Shown: piece after piece, positions 53,956 through 63,275 of the stretch
How the letters are laid out: the number at the start of each line of letters is the position of its first letter
Position numbering within the stretch: the stretch's first letter is position 1
Assembly: GCA_016713235.1 (NCBI GenBank)
Contig: JADJPN010000002.1
Span: forward strand, 124,001-188,000
Source of the DNA: Hyphomicrobiales bacterium
GTDB lineage: Bacteria; Pseudomonadota; Alphaproteobacteria; Rhizobiales; Xanthobacteraceae
Length of the DNA: 64,000 bases
Direction of reading: 5' to 3'
The notes under the pieces: generated by a model
Seen by the model: the letters and a program-made list of their open reading frames with translations, nothing else
Told to the model about the DNA's origin: nothing
The model's database searches: none
Made by a program: the position numbers and the translations under genes

Positions 53956-55005
53956 CTACGCGGTGACTCTAACTTCCGGCGCGCCCGCTTCGATTTTACC
54001 GACGATACTTGCTGCCGGATAGCCGGCGCTACGAATCTGATTCACAATTCGCTCGGCGGAAGATGCTGCGCACGAGATCAGGAGCCCGCCCGAAGTCTGC
54101 GGGTCGGTTAGCAGATGCTGCTTCCACTCGGCATAGGCGGCTGGGAGCTTCACGCTCGCGCCATAGCTCGTCCAATTACGATGCGATGCGCCGGTAACGT
54201 GACCTACCTGAGCGAGCTCTCGCGCGGCAGCCAGATAGGGGATTTCGCCGCTGTGTAGAACCACTGTGGTGCCAGAACCGCGCGCCATCTCTGCGGCGTG
54301 GCCGAGCAGACCGAAGCCGGTTACATCCGTGATTGCGTGCACATCCTTGTCGCTGGAAAGGTCTCCGCCCACGCGATTGAGTAGCGTCGTCGTGCCGATC
54401 ATCTCGGCATACTGCTCTCCGGAAAGAACGCCTTTCTTGAGTGCGGCCGAATAAACGCCGACACCGAGCGCCTTTGTCAGAATAAGGGCGTCGCCGACTT
54501 TTACATCGGCGTTGCGGCGGATGTGCTCAGGCTTGCAGGTGCCAATGACGGCAAGACCATAGATTGGTTCTGGCGTGTCGATGGAGTGACCCCCAGCAAC
54601 CGGAATTCCGGCTTCCGCGCAAATGCTCGCGCCGCCCTCGAGAATACCCCGCACCATTTCGACAGGTAATTTTCCAAGCGGGATTCCAAGGATTGCGAGC
54701 GCGAAGATCGGCTTTCCGCCCATCGCATAGATATCCGAAATTGCGTTGGTCGCGGCGATTCTTCCGAAGTCGCGCGGGTCATCTACGACAGGCATAAAGA
54801 AGTCGGTCGTTGCGACGATGCAGGTATTGTCGTCGAGCTTCCAGACCGCCGCATCGTCGCTCGTCTCGTTGCAGACGAGGAGAGGCGCAAAGGAATTCAT
54901 CTGCGGATGGCCGGCGAGCAATTCCTGCAACACGTCCGGGGCCAGCTTGCAGCCACACCCGCCGCCATGAGCCAAGCTTGTGAGACGAACTAAGGGCGCG
55001 TTCAT
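53956..55005 (-). CDS. selD: Selenide, water dikinase SelD
   Basis: Makes selenophosphate from selenide and ATP, the selenium donor for SelA. The 349-residue protein has the catalytic GGGCGCKLAP (Cys17 and Cys19 type, so Cys rather than Sec in the active site), DDAAVWKLDD, TTDFFMPVVDDPRDFGRIAATNAISDIYAMGG, and TDVTGFGLLGHAAEM. It is convergent with the GcvH-like gene, 11 bases apart. Confidence 0.95.
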   Translation of the reverse strand: MNAPLVRLTSLAHGGGCGCKLAPDVLQELLAGHPQMNSFAPLLVCNETSDDAAVWKLDDNTCIVATTDFFMPVVDDPRDFGRIAATNAISDIYAMGGKPIFALAILGIPLGKLPVEMVRGILEGGASICAEAGIPVAGGHSIDTPEPIYGLAVIGTCKPEHIRRNADVKVGDALILTKALGVGVYSAALKKGVLSGEQYAEMIGTTTLLNRVGGDLSSDKDVHAITDVTGFGLLGHAAEMARGSGTTVVLHSGEIPYLAAARELAQVGHVTGASHRNWTSYGASVKLPAAYAEWKQHLLTDPQTSGGLLISCAASSAERIVNQIRSAGYPAASIVGKIEAGAPEVRVTA

Positions 55006-55156
55006 TACAGACCTCCAGGATGGGGATGCCGCGCCGCGGCTGGAAAGCTCGCGCGTCCGCGCGCCGCTCTCGAAGTCCAGATATTTCTAGCTACCGGGCC
55101 GAGTTTAGCGCCTTTCACACGCTGCCCACAATGCGTACTGCTGAGGCAGGTCAGTT

Positions 55157-55699
55157 CTACGGCGCCGGCTTTTCGAGCAAGGCTTTCGCATTGTTCAAAG
55201 AAGTCTGCATATTCTCCCGGGCTTTTGCCATGACCCACCAGACCAGCAGATTGTAGGGATAGCGGATCTTGCTGCAATAGGTATTCCGGATTCGTGTCTG
55301 ATTTGGCCCGATGGCTTCGAACTCCGTGATCAGCGGATCGACGGACTGGAACGGCTCATGAAAGCGGATTTCGAGTTCAATCCGCTCTTTTTCCTTGATG
55401 GCTTTGATCTCCTGTTCGCTTCTGCCCACGCTCCGGTCATTGCTATTCCACGCTACGACCGCACCAACGTCTCCATCGGTACCGCGGTACTCGATTGCCA
55501 TGTTGGGATCGGCCTGCGCATAGGTGCTGTAGCGCTCCTGGTTCTTTAGGAGCCGCATGAAGGCAAAGACGTCGCTTACCGGCCGCTGCACGACGACCTC
55601 CTGCGAAATCGAAAACCGGCGTGGCAGGAAGAGCCCCAGCACATAGGGGGCGAAGGCAATTGCAAGAAGGGTATAGAAGAGGGTGTAGAGCCACTGCAT
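55157..55699 (-). CDS. SRPBCC family membrane-anchored protein
   Basis: A 180-residue protein with an N-terminal membrane segment (WLYTLFYTLLAIAFAPYVLGLFL) and a SRPBCC (START-like) domain: ISQEVVVQRPVSDVFAFM, GAVVAWNSN, RIELEIRFHEPF. It binds hydrophobic ligands in general; the role here is unknown. Probably in one minus-strand unit with selD downstream. Confidence 0.75.
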   Translation of the reverse strand: MQWLYTLFYTLLAIAFAPYVLGLFLPRRFSISQEVVVQRPVSDVFAFMRLLKNQERYSTYAQADPNMAIEYRGTDGDVGAVVAWNSNDRSVGRSEQEIKAIKEKERIELEIRFHEPFQSVDPLITEFEAIGPNQTRIRNTYCSKIRYPYNLLVWWVMAKARENMQTSLNNAKALLEKPAP

Positions 55700-56045
55700 T
55701 GGTTTGTGAAATCCACCAGATTAGCCAGCGCCCATAGTGTAGCGCAGACATCCCCCAGAGCGACTGGCCAAGAGCGTCTTTTTGCGCCTACCAATGTTCG
55801 CGACGATTTAGTGCAGATTGCCTCTCCAGCCTCTCAAATATAGGCGAGTGCTATAGGTAATGCCTGTCTATACGGTGCGGTTATTCGCTCAAGCGTTGCA
55901 AATGCGTCGAATCTGCAACGCGCAATAGACTGCTCGTTAGGTGGACGGCCATTGGATGACGCCTCGGGTAATGTCGCCAGATGCTCCATTACTGTGCCTG
56001 AGAACGTTTGTGCGAGCCCGAAACAAAGGTCGTGTCTTCGCGGCG
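55700..56045. other. Intergenic stretch without a supported gene
   Basis: These 346 bases hold no coding frame that I can support. The only feature is the imperfect match to the tRNA-Lys 3' end at 55778-55794, which may mark the far edge of the accessory block. Confidence 0.5.
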
Positions 56046-56198
56046 CTAAGGTTTCGGCCTGTCGTCGTCAAACAGAATACGCTCTGAAGCGCCGTCGAGG
56101 TCGTCATATTGGCTATTTCTCAATGACCACATGAACGCGCCCAGTCCGGCGACACCAAGTGCAAGGGCGATAGGGATCAGAAAGAAGAAATCGATCAT
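56046..56198 (-). CDS. ccoS: cbb3 oxidase assembly protein CcoS (FixS)
   Basis: A 50-residue protein with one membrane helix (IDFFFLIPIALALGVAGLGAFMWSL) and an acidic tail (DDLDGASERILFDDD), the standard CcoS pattern. It supports assembly of the cbb3 oxidase. It overlaps the 3' end of the ccoI reading frame by 86 bases. Confidence 0.88.
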   Translation of the reverse strand: MIDFFFLIPIALALGVAGLGAFMWSLRNSQYDDLDGASERILFDDDRPKP

Positions 56199-58449
56199 CC
56201 TGCGCTCCAAGCTCCACCACGCGGCGTTTGAAATCGTCAGACTTGTCTCGCTTTAAAGCCGTCCATCTGCCACGCAGACGCAGTGCATTCGCGATTACGA
56301 TCAGCGACGATAACGACATCGCGACGGCAGCTACGAGCGGCGTTACCAGCCCCGCAATGGCGATTGGCATCGCGATCGCGTTATATGCAACGGAGAAAAA
56401 TAGGTTCTGCCGAATGAGGGCCTCGGCGTTTTTCGCGATTGCAATTGCGCCGGGTACCGCAAGTAGACTCTCATGCATGAAGACGAGGTCCGCGGCGTTA
56501 CGACCGACATCGGCCGCGGTGGCTGGAGCCATCGACGTATGTGCGGCGGCGAGTGCGGGCGCGTCATTCAGCCCGTCACCGACCATCAGAGTTTTTCTGC
56601 CGGCTGCATGGAGCGCGGCGATGCGTGCTATCTTATCGCCAGGAGTTAGATCGGCGCTGTAGGGAACGCCAAGAGCCGTAGCGACTTGCTTCACCGGACG
56701 ATCTCGGTCACCGGAAAGAATCTCAATTGGCAGCCCTTTTTCTGTTAGCTGCTTGATTGCTTCGGCGGCGTCGTCGCGCAGACGATCCGTAAACTCGAAG
56801 GATGCGACCAACTCTCCGTTCCGCCCGAATACTACGCTTGTGCTCGCCGGCATGGATGTGTTCGAGGTAAGCGCCCATTCAGGCCGGCCCAACCGCAATA
56901 CGTCATTCCCGATCTTCGCTTCGACGCCATTCCCTGCATGTTCAGTCACCGAAGCAGGCGGGATTGTCTGTTTGTGCAGGGCAGCGGCTGCGATCGCGCG
57001 CGAATACGGATGTCGCGAATGCGTAGCTACGCCGGCAGCGAGCGCGAGCGTATCCTGATCCGTGTTGTCGTTAACGAGTTGCGGATTTCCGATTGTGAGC
57101 GTGCCGGTCTTGTCGAACAGTACGTAGTCAATCTCGGCGAGGCGTTCGAGACTGCTTCCATCTTTGACCATGATGCCGCGCTCGAACAGCCGCCGCGCCG
57201 CCACGACCTGTACCATCGGAACTGCAAGTCCGAGCGCGCAAGGGCAGGTAATGATGAGAACCGCGACTGCGATCGTAATCGCGCGATGCAGATCGCCGCT
57301 CACGAAAATCCATCCCAGGAAGGTGAGAAACGCCGCGAGGTGAACGACCGGTGCGTAGAGTCTCGAGGCCCGGTCTGAAATGCGCCGGTAAAGCGAGCGG
57401 CTCGATTCAGCCGCCTCCATCATGCGGAGCATGTCCTCAAGAAACGAGTCTTTGGCTGCCGCGGTCACAACGAGAGTAAGTGGCCCGGTAAGGTTCAGTA
57501 TGCCGGCGAGTACCGCGTCGCCGGTAGCTACCGCTCGCGGCGCGCTTTCGCCGGAGATCAGCGAGCAGTCGAGATCGGATTTGCCTGCGGCGATCGTCCC
57601 ATCAACCGGAATACGATCGCCGGGCATGATCCGCAGTGTCATGCCGGGCTTGATTTCCTCTATTGCGAGATAGTGCTCTGAGCCATCCGCAGACACGACA
57701 TACGCCCCGCGGGCGGATAAGCGGGCAAGACTCTTCACCGCGACGCGCGCACGGTCGCGCATGACGTAGTCGAGCGTGCGGCCGATCAGCAGGAAGAACA
57801 GGAGCGAAACCGAGGCGTCGAAATAGGCGTGTGGTCCGCCCCGCATTGTTTCATAGAGACTAAGACCGAACGCAAGCGCAACGCCAATTGAGATCGGGAC
57901 GTCCATATTCGTGCGGCCGTGACGCAGCGCGTTCCACGCCGAACGAAAAAAGATCCGGCCGGAATAGGCGAGTGTCGGCAATGCGATCACCGCCGAGATC
58001 CAATGGAACAGGTCGCGCGTCTCGGCTGCTGCGCCGGACCAGATCGAAACCGAAAGCAGCATGATATTGCTCGCCGCGAATCCAGCGACGGCAAGCGCGC
58101 GAACCATTTCGCTGAAACCGGGATTGCCAGCGTCGGGCTCGGGGTCATGCAGGTGCGCATCGAAGCCGATGCTCTTCAGGCATTCTAGAAGTGCCGGAGG
58201 CTCGTTCCCTTTCCAGGTGACCGAAGCACGTTTCGTGGAAAGATTGACGCGCGCCGCTTTTACATTCGGCAATGCCGAAAGGGTGCGCTCGATCCGTTGG
58301 ACGCAGCCGCCGCAATGGATCGTGGGAACGGAAAGATTCGTCTGATGGAGGTCGTCGCAAAGCTTTCGGCTTGCGAGCATCAGTTCGCCGGCCGCAGAGC
58401 GGCGGCTAGTTGCTTTTGCGGTTTCCAGCTCAGCGGTGCAGCAACTCAT
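56113..58449 (-). CDS. ccoI: Copper-translocating P-type ATPase CcoI (FixI)
   Basis: P1B-type copper pump needed for cbb3 assembly. The 778-residue protein has an N-terminal Cys-rich tail, a heavy-metal domain (PTIHCGGCVQRIE, about residues 43-55), membrane helices, the metal-site CPC in IITCPCALGLAVP, phosphorylation site DKTGT, and GDGLNDAPALA. The C-terminus after about residue 750 runs in the wrong frame for FixI-type ends and overlaps ccoS by 86 bases. One indel would give a stop overlapping the ccoS ATG, so the true end is probably near 56196. Confidence 0.9.
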   Translation of the reverse strand: MSCCTAELETAKATSRRSAAGELMLASRKLCDDLHQTNLSVPTIHCGGCVQRIERTLSALPNVKAARVNLSTKRASVTWKGNEPPALLECLKSIGFDAHLHDPEPDAGNPGFSEMVRALAVAGFAASNIMLLSVSIWSGAAAETRDLFHWISAVIALPTLAYSGRIFFRSAWNALRHGRTNMDVPISIGVALAFGLSLYETMRGGPHAYFDASVSLLFFLLIGRTLDYVMRDRARVAVKSLARLSARGAYVVSADGSEHYLAIEEIKPGMTLRIMPGDRIPVDGTIAAGKSDLDCSLISGESAPRAVATGDAVLAGILNLTGPLTLVVTAAAKDSFLEDMLRMMEAAESSRSLYRRISDRASRLYAPVVHLAAFLTFLGWIFVSGDLHRAITIAVAVLIITCPCALGLAVPMVQVVAARRLFERGIMVKDGSSLERLAEIDYVLFDKTGTLTIGNPQLVNDNTDQDTLALAAGVATHSRHPYSRAIAAAALHKQTIPPASVTEHAGNGVEAKIGNDVLRLGRPEWALTSNTSMPASTSVVFGRNGELVASFEFTDRLRDDAAEAIKQLTEKGLPIEILSGDRDRPVKQVATALGVPYSADLTPGDKIARIAALHAAGRKTLMVGDGLNDAPALAAAHTSMAPATAADVGRNAADLVFMHESLLAVPGAIAIAKNAEALIRQNLFFSVAYNAIAMPIAIAGLVTPLVAAVAMSLSSLIVIANALRLRGRWTALKRDKSDDFKRRVVELGAQDDRFLLSDPYRPCTWCRRTGRVHVVIEK

Positions 58450-58473
58450 CTGGGCGGAAACTCCCGCTTATCT

Positions 58474-59271
58474 TTATGCGGCATTTGGCGACCGGATCGC
58501 CTGATAGGCATGCCATGTGCCGTGACCGATTACTGGAAACACGACGATCAAGCCCAGCATTCCTGTTGCAAGGCTAAGCAGAAACAGCACAAGCGTGATT
58601 GCGCCCCATACGAGCATGACCGGAAGATTGTTCCACACTAACGCAACGCTCGACCCCATTGCAGTCAGTGCGTCGACGCGCTCGTTAAGCTGCATAGGGA
58701 TTGAGAAAGCGCTGATCGCGAACGAGAAGGCGGCGAACAGGCCGCCGGTCAGGCTGCCTACGAGCAACATGACAAGACCGACGGGTGTCGTGAACAGCAT
58801 ATTCGCGATGTGATCGAGACCCGGAAAGGGTTGTAAGCCGAAGAACAACGCATAGACAATAACGGCCGCGCGCATCCATAGAAGCATGAGCAGGCTCAAA
58901 AGAACGCCGGTGAACAGAATTTGCCCACCGGATTTTGGACGCACGAAGACCATCTGCGCGAGTGATGAGCGCTTACCGGTCGCGAGCTTCCGGCTTTTTT
59001 CGTAGAGGCCGATTGCGAGCAGGGGCCCCACGATCATGAACCCGGCAAAGGCCGGAAACAGGATAAAATCCCATCCAAACATAATTAGTCCGGCGACCAC
59101 CATTATGGAGATGACGAAAACCAACACGCCATAAGCGAGACTTTGCAGCGGATCAGTCATCATGTCGCGCCAGCCGGCGGCAAGCCACCCGAACGCGGCC
59201 CACGGCCGCAGCTCGCGTTTCCAGACGTTTTGTTTTGGGGTCGGCGGAACGAGTGCGGGAATTGTTGTCAT
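58474..59271 (-). CDS. DUF2189 membrane protein
   Basis: A 265-residue integral membrane protein with about six helices, starting MTTIPALVPPTPKQN. DUF2189 family members occur in respiratory loci; function unknown. Lies between the small cbb3-locus protein and ccoI, so may help assembly or be an oxidase accessory. In-frame upstream codons are ignored because the start above gives the usual N-terminus. Confidence 0.75.
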   Translation of the reverse strand: MTTIPALVPPTPKQNVWKRELRPWAAFGWLAAGWRDMMTDPLQSLAYGVLVFVISIMVVAGLIMFGWDFILFPAFAGFMIVGPLLAIGLYEKSRKLATGKRSSLAQMVFVRPKSGGQILFTGVLLSLLMLLWMRAAVIVYALFFGLQPFPGLDHIANMLFTTPVGLVMLLVGSLTGGLFAAFSFAISAFSIPMQLNERVDALTAMGSSVALVWNNLPVMLVWGAITLVLFLLSLATGMLGLIVVFPVIGHGTWHAYQAIRSPNAA

Positions 59272-59300
59272 GGCTGGTTCATTTGACAAAGGGTTTGTGA

Positions 59301-59501
59301 TTATCCGGGCGGGCACGAAGATTTCGCGGCGCTGAATTGCTGACCGCTTCCTTCACCTACGCGGACATGCGCTACGCATTCGGGTTGAGAATTCGTCGCG
59401 ACGTAAACGAGATGTGCGTTTGCGGCGAGGAAAAGCGCGATGCCGAATCCGACTGCTAGCCAGATCAATGCTCTTTTCCTTTGCGTGTTCACGATCTCCA
59501 C
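59301..59501 (-). CDS. Small membrane protein of the cbb3 locus
   Basis: A 66-residue protein, MEIVNTQRKRALIWLAVGFG..., with one membrane helix (ALIWLAVGFGIALFLAANAHLVYVA) and a short periplasmic tail with two Cys (PECVAHVRVG, SSCPPG). It begins at a GTG five bases after the corrected ccoP stop, so it is part of the operon. Small proteins at this position may act in cbb3 assembly; no named family. Confidence 0.6.
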   Translation of the reverse strand: MEIVNTQRKRALIWLAVGFGIALFLAANAHLVYVATNSQPECVAHVRVGEGSGQQFSAAKSSCPPG

Positions 59502-59506
59502 TACGC

Positions 59507-60387
59507 TCACCGTGGGTTCGTTTGAAGGTCGAGAAGATAGAGAACGAGAATCTTGCGGTCGGTGGCAGAGAGTCGTGGTTCCCATGCCGGCATTTGGCCT
59601 TTGCGGCCCTGCCAGATGCTCTCCAAGAGAGATTGCGGGTCTCCGCCATAGATCCAGTTGCGGTCGGTCAGGTCCGGCGCCCCTTGCGCAAGTTTTCCTT
59701 CCCATCATCGCCGTGACAGGTTGCGCAATGCGCGGCGAAAAGCTTCTGCCTTTCGTCAAGCTGCGCGATGGGCGCAGGAGCTTTTTCTGTTTCGCCGGGA
59801 AGCGTTCGCAGATAAGCGATCACGGCATCAACCTGCGCCCGGTTAAGCACCTGATTCCGGCCGAACCCTAGCATTTCAGAAATGCGTGTCTTTGGATGAT
59901 CGGCGTTAATCCCGACGCGAATTGTCTCTGCGAGCGTTTCAGGATCGCCGCCCCACAGCCACGTGCGGGCGGTGAGATCGGGAAAGCCCTTGCTGCCTTT
60001 CGCGTTCAAGCCATGGCACACCGCGCAGTTATCGCCGAACAGGGTTTTTCCCGACTGGCGAACAATCTTCATCAGTGCGTCGTCCGCCTGAATCGCCGTG
60101 TAACTCTCGGTTTCGATGCGCTTGGTCCACGATGCGCGTTGTATGTTGGATTGTTTCAGCGCGTTCTCGACCGTCGTCGTCTGGTCGATGCCAAGCAGTC
60201 CACGTGTGAAGCTTACGCCGAGCGGCCAGGCTGGCATCAAAATCCAGTAGCCGATCGAAAACAGCGCCGTCGTAATCAGAAAGAAATAGACGATGCGCGG
60301 CACCGGCGTATTCAGTTCCTTGATCCCGTTCCATTCATGACCGGTGGTCATGTAGCCGGTATGTGAATCCCGCTCTTTTACCGCCAT
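59507..60387 (-). CDS. ccoP: Cytochrome c oxidase cbb3 subunit III CcoP, frameshifted
   Basis: Membrane-anchored diheme cytochrome c. One membrane segment (IVYFFLITTALFSIGYWIL, about residues 31-49) is followed by two heme-binding CxxCH motifs: CAVCH and CATCH. The frame breaks near 59689. Adding one base there continues the second cytochrome domain as APDLTDRNWIYGGDPQ and ends LDLQTNPR at 59507, giving about 293 residues, normal for CcoP. Without correction it would stop at 59668 and lose the second domain's Met ligand (GQMPAW). Confidence 0.88.
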
Positions 60388-60548
60388 GGCTTGTCTTCGC
60401 TCTCAAGAATGGATTCTGCGGCCTGATCGAAAGATTTCTTGTTCGACGGCCAATAGGCGTAGACGACTACGATAAGTGACAGCCCGAGCAGATAGAACAA
60501 GCCGTAGGATTTGGAGAACCAGACCAGCGTTTCGTGCGTGAATGGCAT
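60378..60548 (-). CDS. ccoQ: cbb3 oxidase subunit CcoQ (FixQ)
   Basis: A 56-residue protein with one membrane helix (YGLFYLLGLSLIVVVYAYWPSNKK) and a charged tail, as expected for CcoQ. Its ATG overlaps the ccoO stop (TAATG) and it overlaps ccoP by ten bases. Confidence 0.85.
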   Translation of the reverse strand: MPFTHETLVWFSKSYGLFYLLGLSLIVVVYAYWPSNKKSFDQAAESILESEDKPWR

Positions 60549-61277
60549 TATTTCGACTCCGCCGTCGTCTTGCTTGCGATTTCGGTGAGCTTGCCGAGTA
60601 TCTGGAGGTAGGCCACGAGCGCGTCCATTTCCGTGAGAACATTCGGCTTGCCGTCGAAGGCGCGGACATTCGTCGCTTTTCCGTACCTCTTTAAAAGCTC
60701 TTCTGCCTCCGATGGAGTCCGGTGAAGCCTGGCCATAGGCGTCGTTGATTGCGTTCGCGATCATCTCGTCGGTGTAGGGGACGCCGACCGCACGCAAAGC
60801 CTTCAAATGCCCCGGAAGATCGTCAACACGCAGTCCCGTGAGTTGCAGCCATGGGTAAGAAGGCATGATGGACTGAGGCATAACCTGCCGCGGGTTGACC
60901 ATGTGCGCGACATGCCACTCGTCGGAATACTTTCCGCCGATGCGCGCGAGATCCGGCCCGGTGCGCTTGGAGCCCCAGAGCATCGGATGGTCGTATTGTG
61001 ACTCGACCGCGCGCGAATAGGCGCCGTAGCGATGTACTTCATCCCGCAATGTGCGGATCATTTGCGAATGGCATGCGTAGCAGCCTTCACGGATGTAAAT
61101 GTTCCGGCCGGCGAGCTCGAGCGGTGTATAGACCCGCATGTCCGGCGCTTTCTCCACGGTGTTGTGGATCGTGAACAGCGGCGCGATTTCAACGAGGCCG
61201 CCTATGCTCGAGACGCCGATAATCGCGAGCACAATACCAATCGCCTTGCGTTCCAGCTTGTAATGAAGTCCGAACAT
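60548..61277 (-). CDS. ccoO: Cytochrome c oxidase cbb3 subunit II CcoO, frameshifted
   Basis: Membrane-bound monoheme cytochrome c. N-terminal anchor (AIGIVLAIIGVSSIGGLVEIAPLF), heme motif CYACHSQ (about residue 66), and the axial Met region NPRQVMPQSIMPSYPW. The frame shifts near 60714. Removing one base joins NDAYGQASPDS to SEAEELLKRYGKATNVRAFDG and ends at 60548, giving about 242 residues, normal for CcoO. Five bases downstream of ccoN. Confidence 0.88.
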
Positions 61278-61282
61278 CTGGG

Positions 61283-62938
61283 TTATTCTCCCGGCTGTAG
61301 TCTGGCGCCGGCGATCACGGCATCTGGTTTTCCATCGACTCGCTCAGCGGCGTGCGCGGGCGCGTTCCGGATGGTCATCCAGATGTTGTAGCAACCGACG
61401 ACCGCGCCGATGAGGAAGAACAATCCACCGATGGCGCGAGCGACGTAGTAGGGGCGCATCGCCACAACGGATTCGATGAAGGAGTAGGTGAGCGTGCCGC
61501 TCTCGCTATAGGTCCGCCACATCAGTCCTTGGATGATGCCGGAGTTCCACATCGCGAAGACATAGATAATGGTCCCGATCAGCGCGAACCAGAAGTGCAC
61601 TTCGACAAGCCGCGCGGAGTGCATGCCGTCTCGCTTCCACAACCAAGGCACCGACGCATAGATTGCACCGAACGTGATCATCGCGACCCAACCCAGCGCG
61701 CCAGCGTGAACATGGCCGACGGTCCAGTCCGTGTAATGCGACAGTGAGTTCACCGAGCGGATCGCCATGAAGGATCCCTCGAATGTCGAGATGCCGTAAA
61801 AGACGGCCGCCACCATCATGAAGCGCAGGGTCGCGTCGTCGCGCACCTTATGCCAGGCCCCATTCAGCGTGAGCAGCGCGTTCGCGGCGGAGGCCCATGA
61901 CGGGACCAGCAGCATAACCGAGAATGTCATGCCAAGCGTCTGCACCCAGTGCGGCAGCGCCGTATAATGCAGGTGGTGCGATCCCGCCCACATATAGAAG
62001 AAGGTGATGCCCCAGAAGCTGATGATGGACAGACGATAGGAAAAGATCGGGCGGCCGGCGCGCTTCGGCAAGTAATAATACATCATGCCGAGGAAGCCTG
62101 CGGTCAGGAAGAACGCGACCGCGTTGTGACCGTACCACCATTGGGTCATGGCATCCTGCACACCGGAAAATACCGAGTAGCTCTTCGCGTTTCCGATCGA
62201 AACCGGTACGGCAAGATTGTTGACGATATGCAGAACCGCAACGACCAGAATAAAGGCCATGTAGTACCAGTTGGCGACGTAGATGTGCGGTTCCTTCCGC
62301 CGGACCAGCGTTCGCAGATAGATTGCGAAGTACGTGACCCAGACGACGACAAGCCAGACGTCGGCATACCACTCCGGTTCGGCATATTCCTTCGACTGGG
62401 TGATACCCATCAAATAGCCGCTGACCGCAAGCACGCAGAACAGATTGTATCCCGCAAGTACGAACCACGGGCTCAACTGATCGGGAAGACGCGCGCGCGA
62501 AGTCCGCTGCAAAACGTAAAGCGAAGTTGCGATCAGTGCGTTGCCGCCGAAACCGAAGATCACCGCGGTGGTATGTACGGGCCGGATGCGCCCGAAGCTC
62601 GCCCATGGTGCGTCGAATGTAAGTTCGGGAAATACGAGCAGCCATGCGACCCAGTCGCCAACGAAGAGGCCAACGACAGCCCACGCCATCGAGAGAATAA
62701 TTCCGACCTTGGTAGGGTCGTCGTAATAGTTTTCGAGGCGGCTGGCGGACGGTTCGGGGGCATAGAACTTTGCGATAATTGCAAAGACGCATAACAAACC
62801 GGCGAGAATAACGATCGCGCCATGAATGCCGAGCGGGTCGTTCCTCCCCAGCACCGCCATGACAAGGCCGCATAGTGCGACGGCCACCGAGATCAGAAGT
62901 CCACGTTCGCGTTCGGCTTTCGTGAGTTGCGCAAGCAT
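61283..62938 (-). CDS. ccoN: Cytochrome c oxidase cbb3 subunit I CcoN
   Basis: Catalytic subunit of the high-affinity oxidase, with heme b and the heme b3-CuB centre. The 551-residue protein has 12 or more membrane helices and the conserved His motifs: RPVHTTAVIFGFGGNA, WYGHNAVAFFLTAGFLGMMYYYLPK, SHHLHYTALPHW, and VGHVHAGALGW. The ATG at 62938 (MLAQLTKAERERG) is chosen over an upstream start with no homology. It is preceded by a perfect FixK/FNR box. Confidence 0.95.
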   Translation of the reverse strand: MLAQLTKAERERGLLISVAVALCGLVMAVLGRNDPLGIHGAIVILAGLLCVFAIIAKFYAPEPSASRLENYYDDPTKVGIILSMAWAVVGLFVGDWVAWLLVFPELTFDAPWASFGRIRPVHTTAVIFGFGGNALIATSLYVLQRTSRARLPDQLSPWFVLAGYNLFCVLAVSGYLMGITQSKEYAEPEWYADVWLVVVWVTYFAIYLRTLVRRKEPHIYVANWYYMAFILVVAVLHIVNNLAVPVSIGNAKSYSVFSGVQDAMTQWWYGHNAVAFFLTAGFLGMMYYYLPKRAGRPIFSYRLSIISFWGITFFYMWAGSHHLHYTALPHWVQTLGMTFSVMLLVPSWASAANALLTLNGAWHKVRDDATLRFMMVAAVFYGISTFEGSFMAIRSVNSLSHYTDWTVGHVHAGALGWVAMITFGAIYASVPWLWKRDGMHSARLVEVHFWFALIGTIIYVFAMWNSGIIQGLMWRTYSESGTLTYSFIESVVAMRPYYVARAIGGLFFLIGAVVGCYNIWMTIRNAPAHAAERVDGKPDAVIAGARLQPGE

Positions 62939-63029
62939 GAAACTCTTTGCCCTTTCGGAGGTCACGGGTTGCGGGGGACAGAGCAGAAAAAGTCCAGCAA
63001 TTATCAAACGGATACGGGCGCACCAGTTC

Positions 63030-63043
63030 TTGATTTAAATCAA
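63030..63043. promoter_or_regulatory. FixK/FNR box upstream of ccoN
   Basis: TTGATTTAAATCAA is a perfect TTGAT-N4-ATCAA anaerobox, 92 bases before the ccoN start. It implies low-oxygen induction of the cbb3 operon by an FNR/FixK-type activator. Confidence 0.9.
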
Positions 63044-63182
63044 TTCCCCGCGAACTTTCGCAATTGACCCTTCCGGGGAAATCTATTGATTCGAGAACGC
63101 ATTAGCTTTTGCCCCGAAGCTAGCGACTGGGTGCGATTCCACGTTTTCCGTGCACGGCTCGCTGCCTTCTCGGTTGATGCCA

Positions 63183-63196
63183 TTGATATCGATCAA
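63183..63196. promoter_or_regulatory. FixK/FNR box upstream of nnrS-like gene
   Basis: TTGATATCGATCAA is a second perfect anaerobox, about 80 bases before the NnrS-type gene. With the other box it implies that both divergent units respond to the same oxygen-sensitive regulator. Confidence 0.88.
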
Positions 63197-63275
63197 GGCC
63201 AGTGGACCCGTTTCTCGGCAGGTTGTTTTGGCAGTGCCTTCACGTCGTGCGGGCATTCCCCCAACAAGGTACGCG

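Larger units (their letters stand above)
34530..55794. mobile_element. Putative genomic island next to tRNA-Lys
   Basis: The block begins at the tRNA-Lys 3' end, contains decayed genes, an IS3-family remnant and the formate/selenium module, and is flanked by core genes on both sides. A 17-base stretch at 55778-55794 matches the tRNA 3' end at 14 of 17 positions (shared TGCGCC-ACCAA) and could be a decayed attachment repeat. No integrase gene is visible in the window, so this stays a proposal. Bases 34530-34788 hold no gene I can support. Confidence 0.35.

Noticed and set aside
61848..63023. A second minus-strand frame of 391 codons over ccoN.
   Set aside because: Alternative-frame shadow of ccoN, which has clear oxidase motifs.
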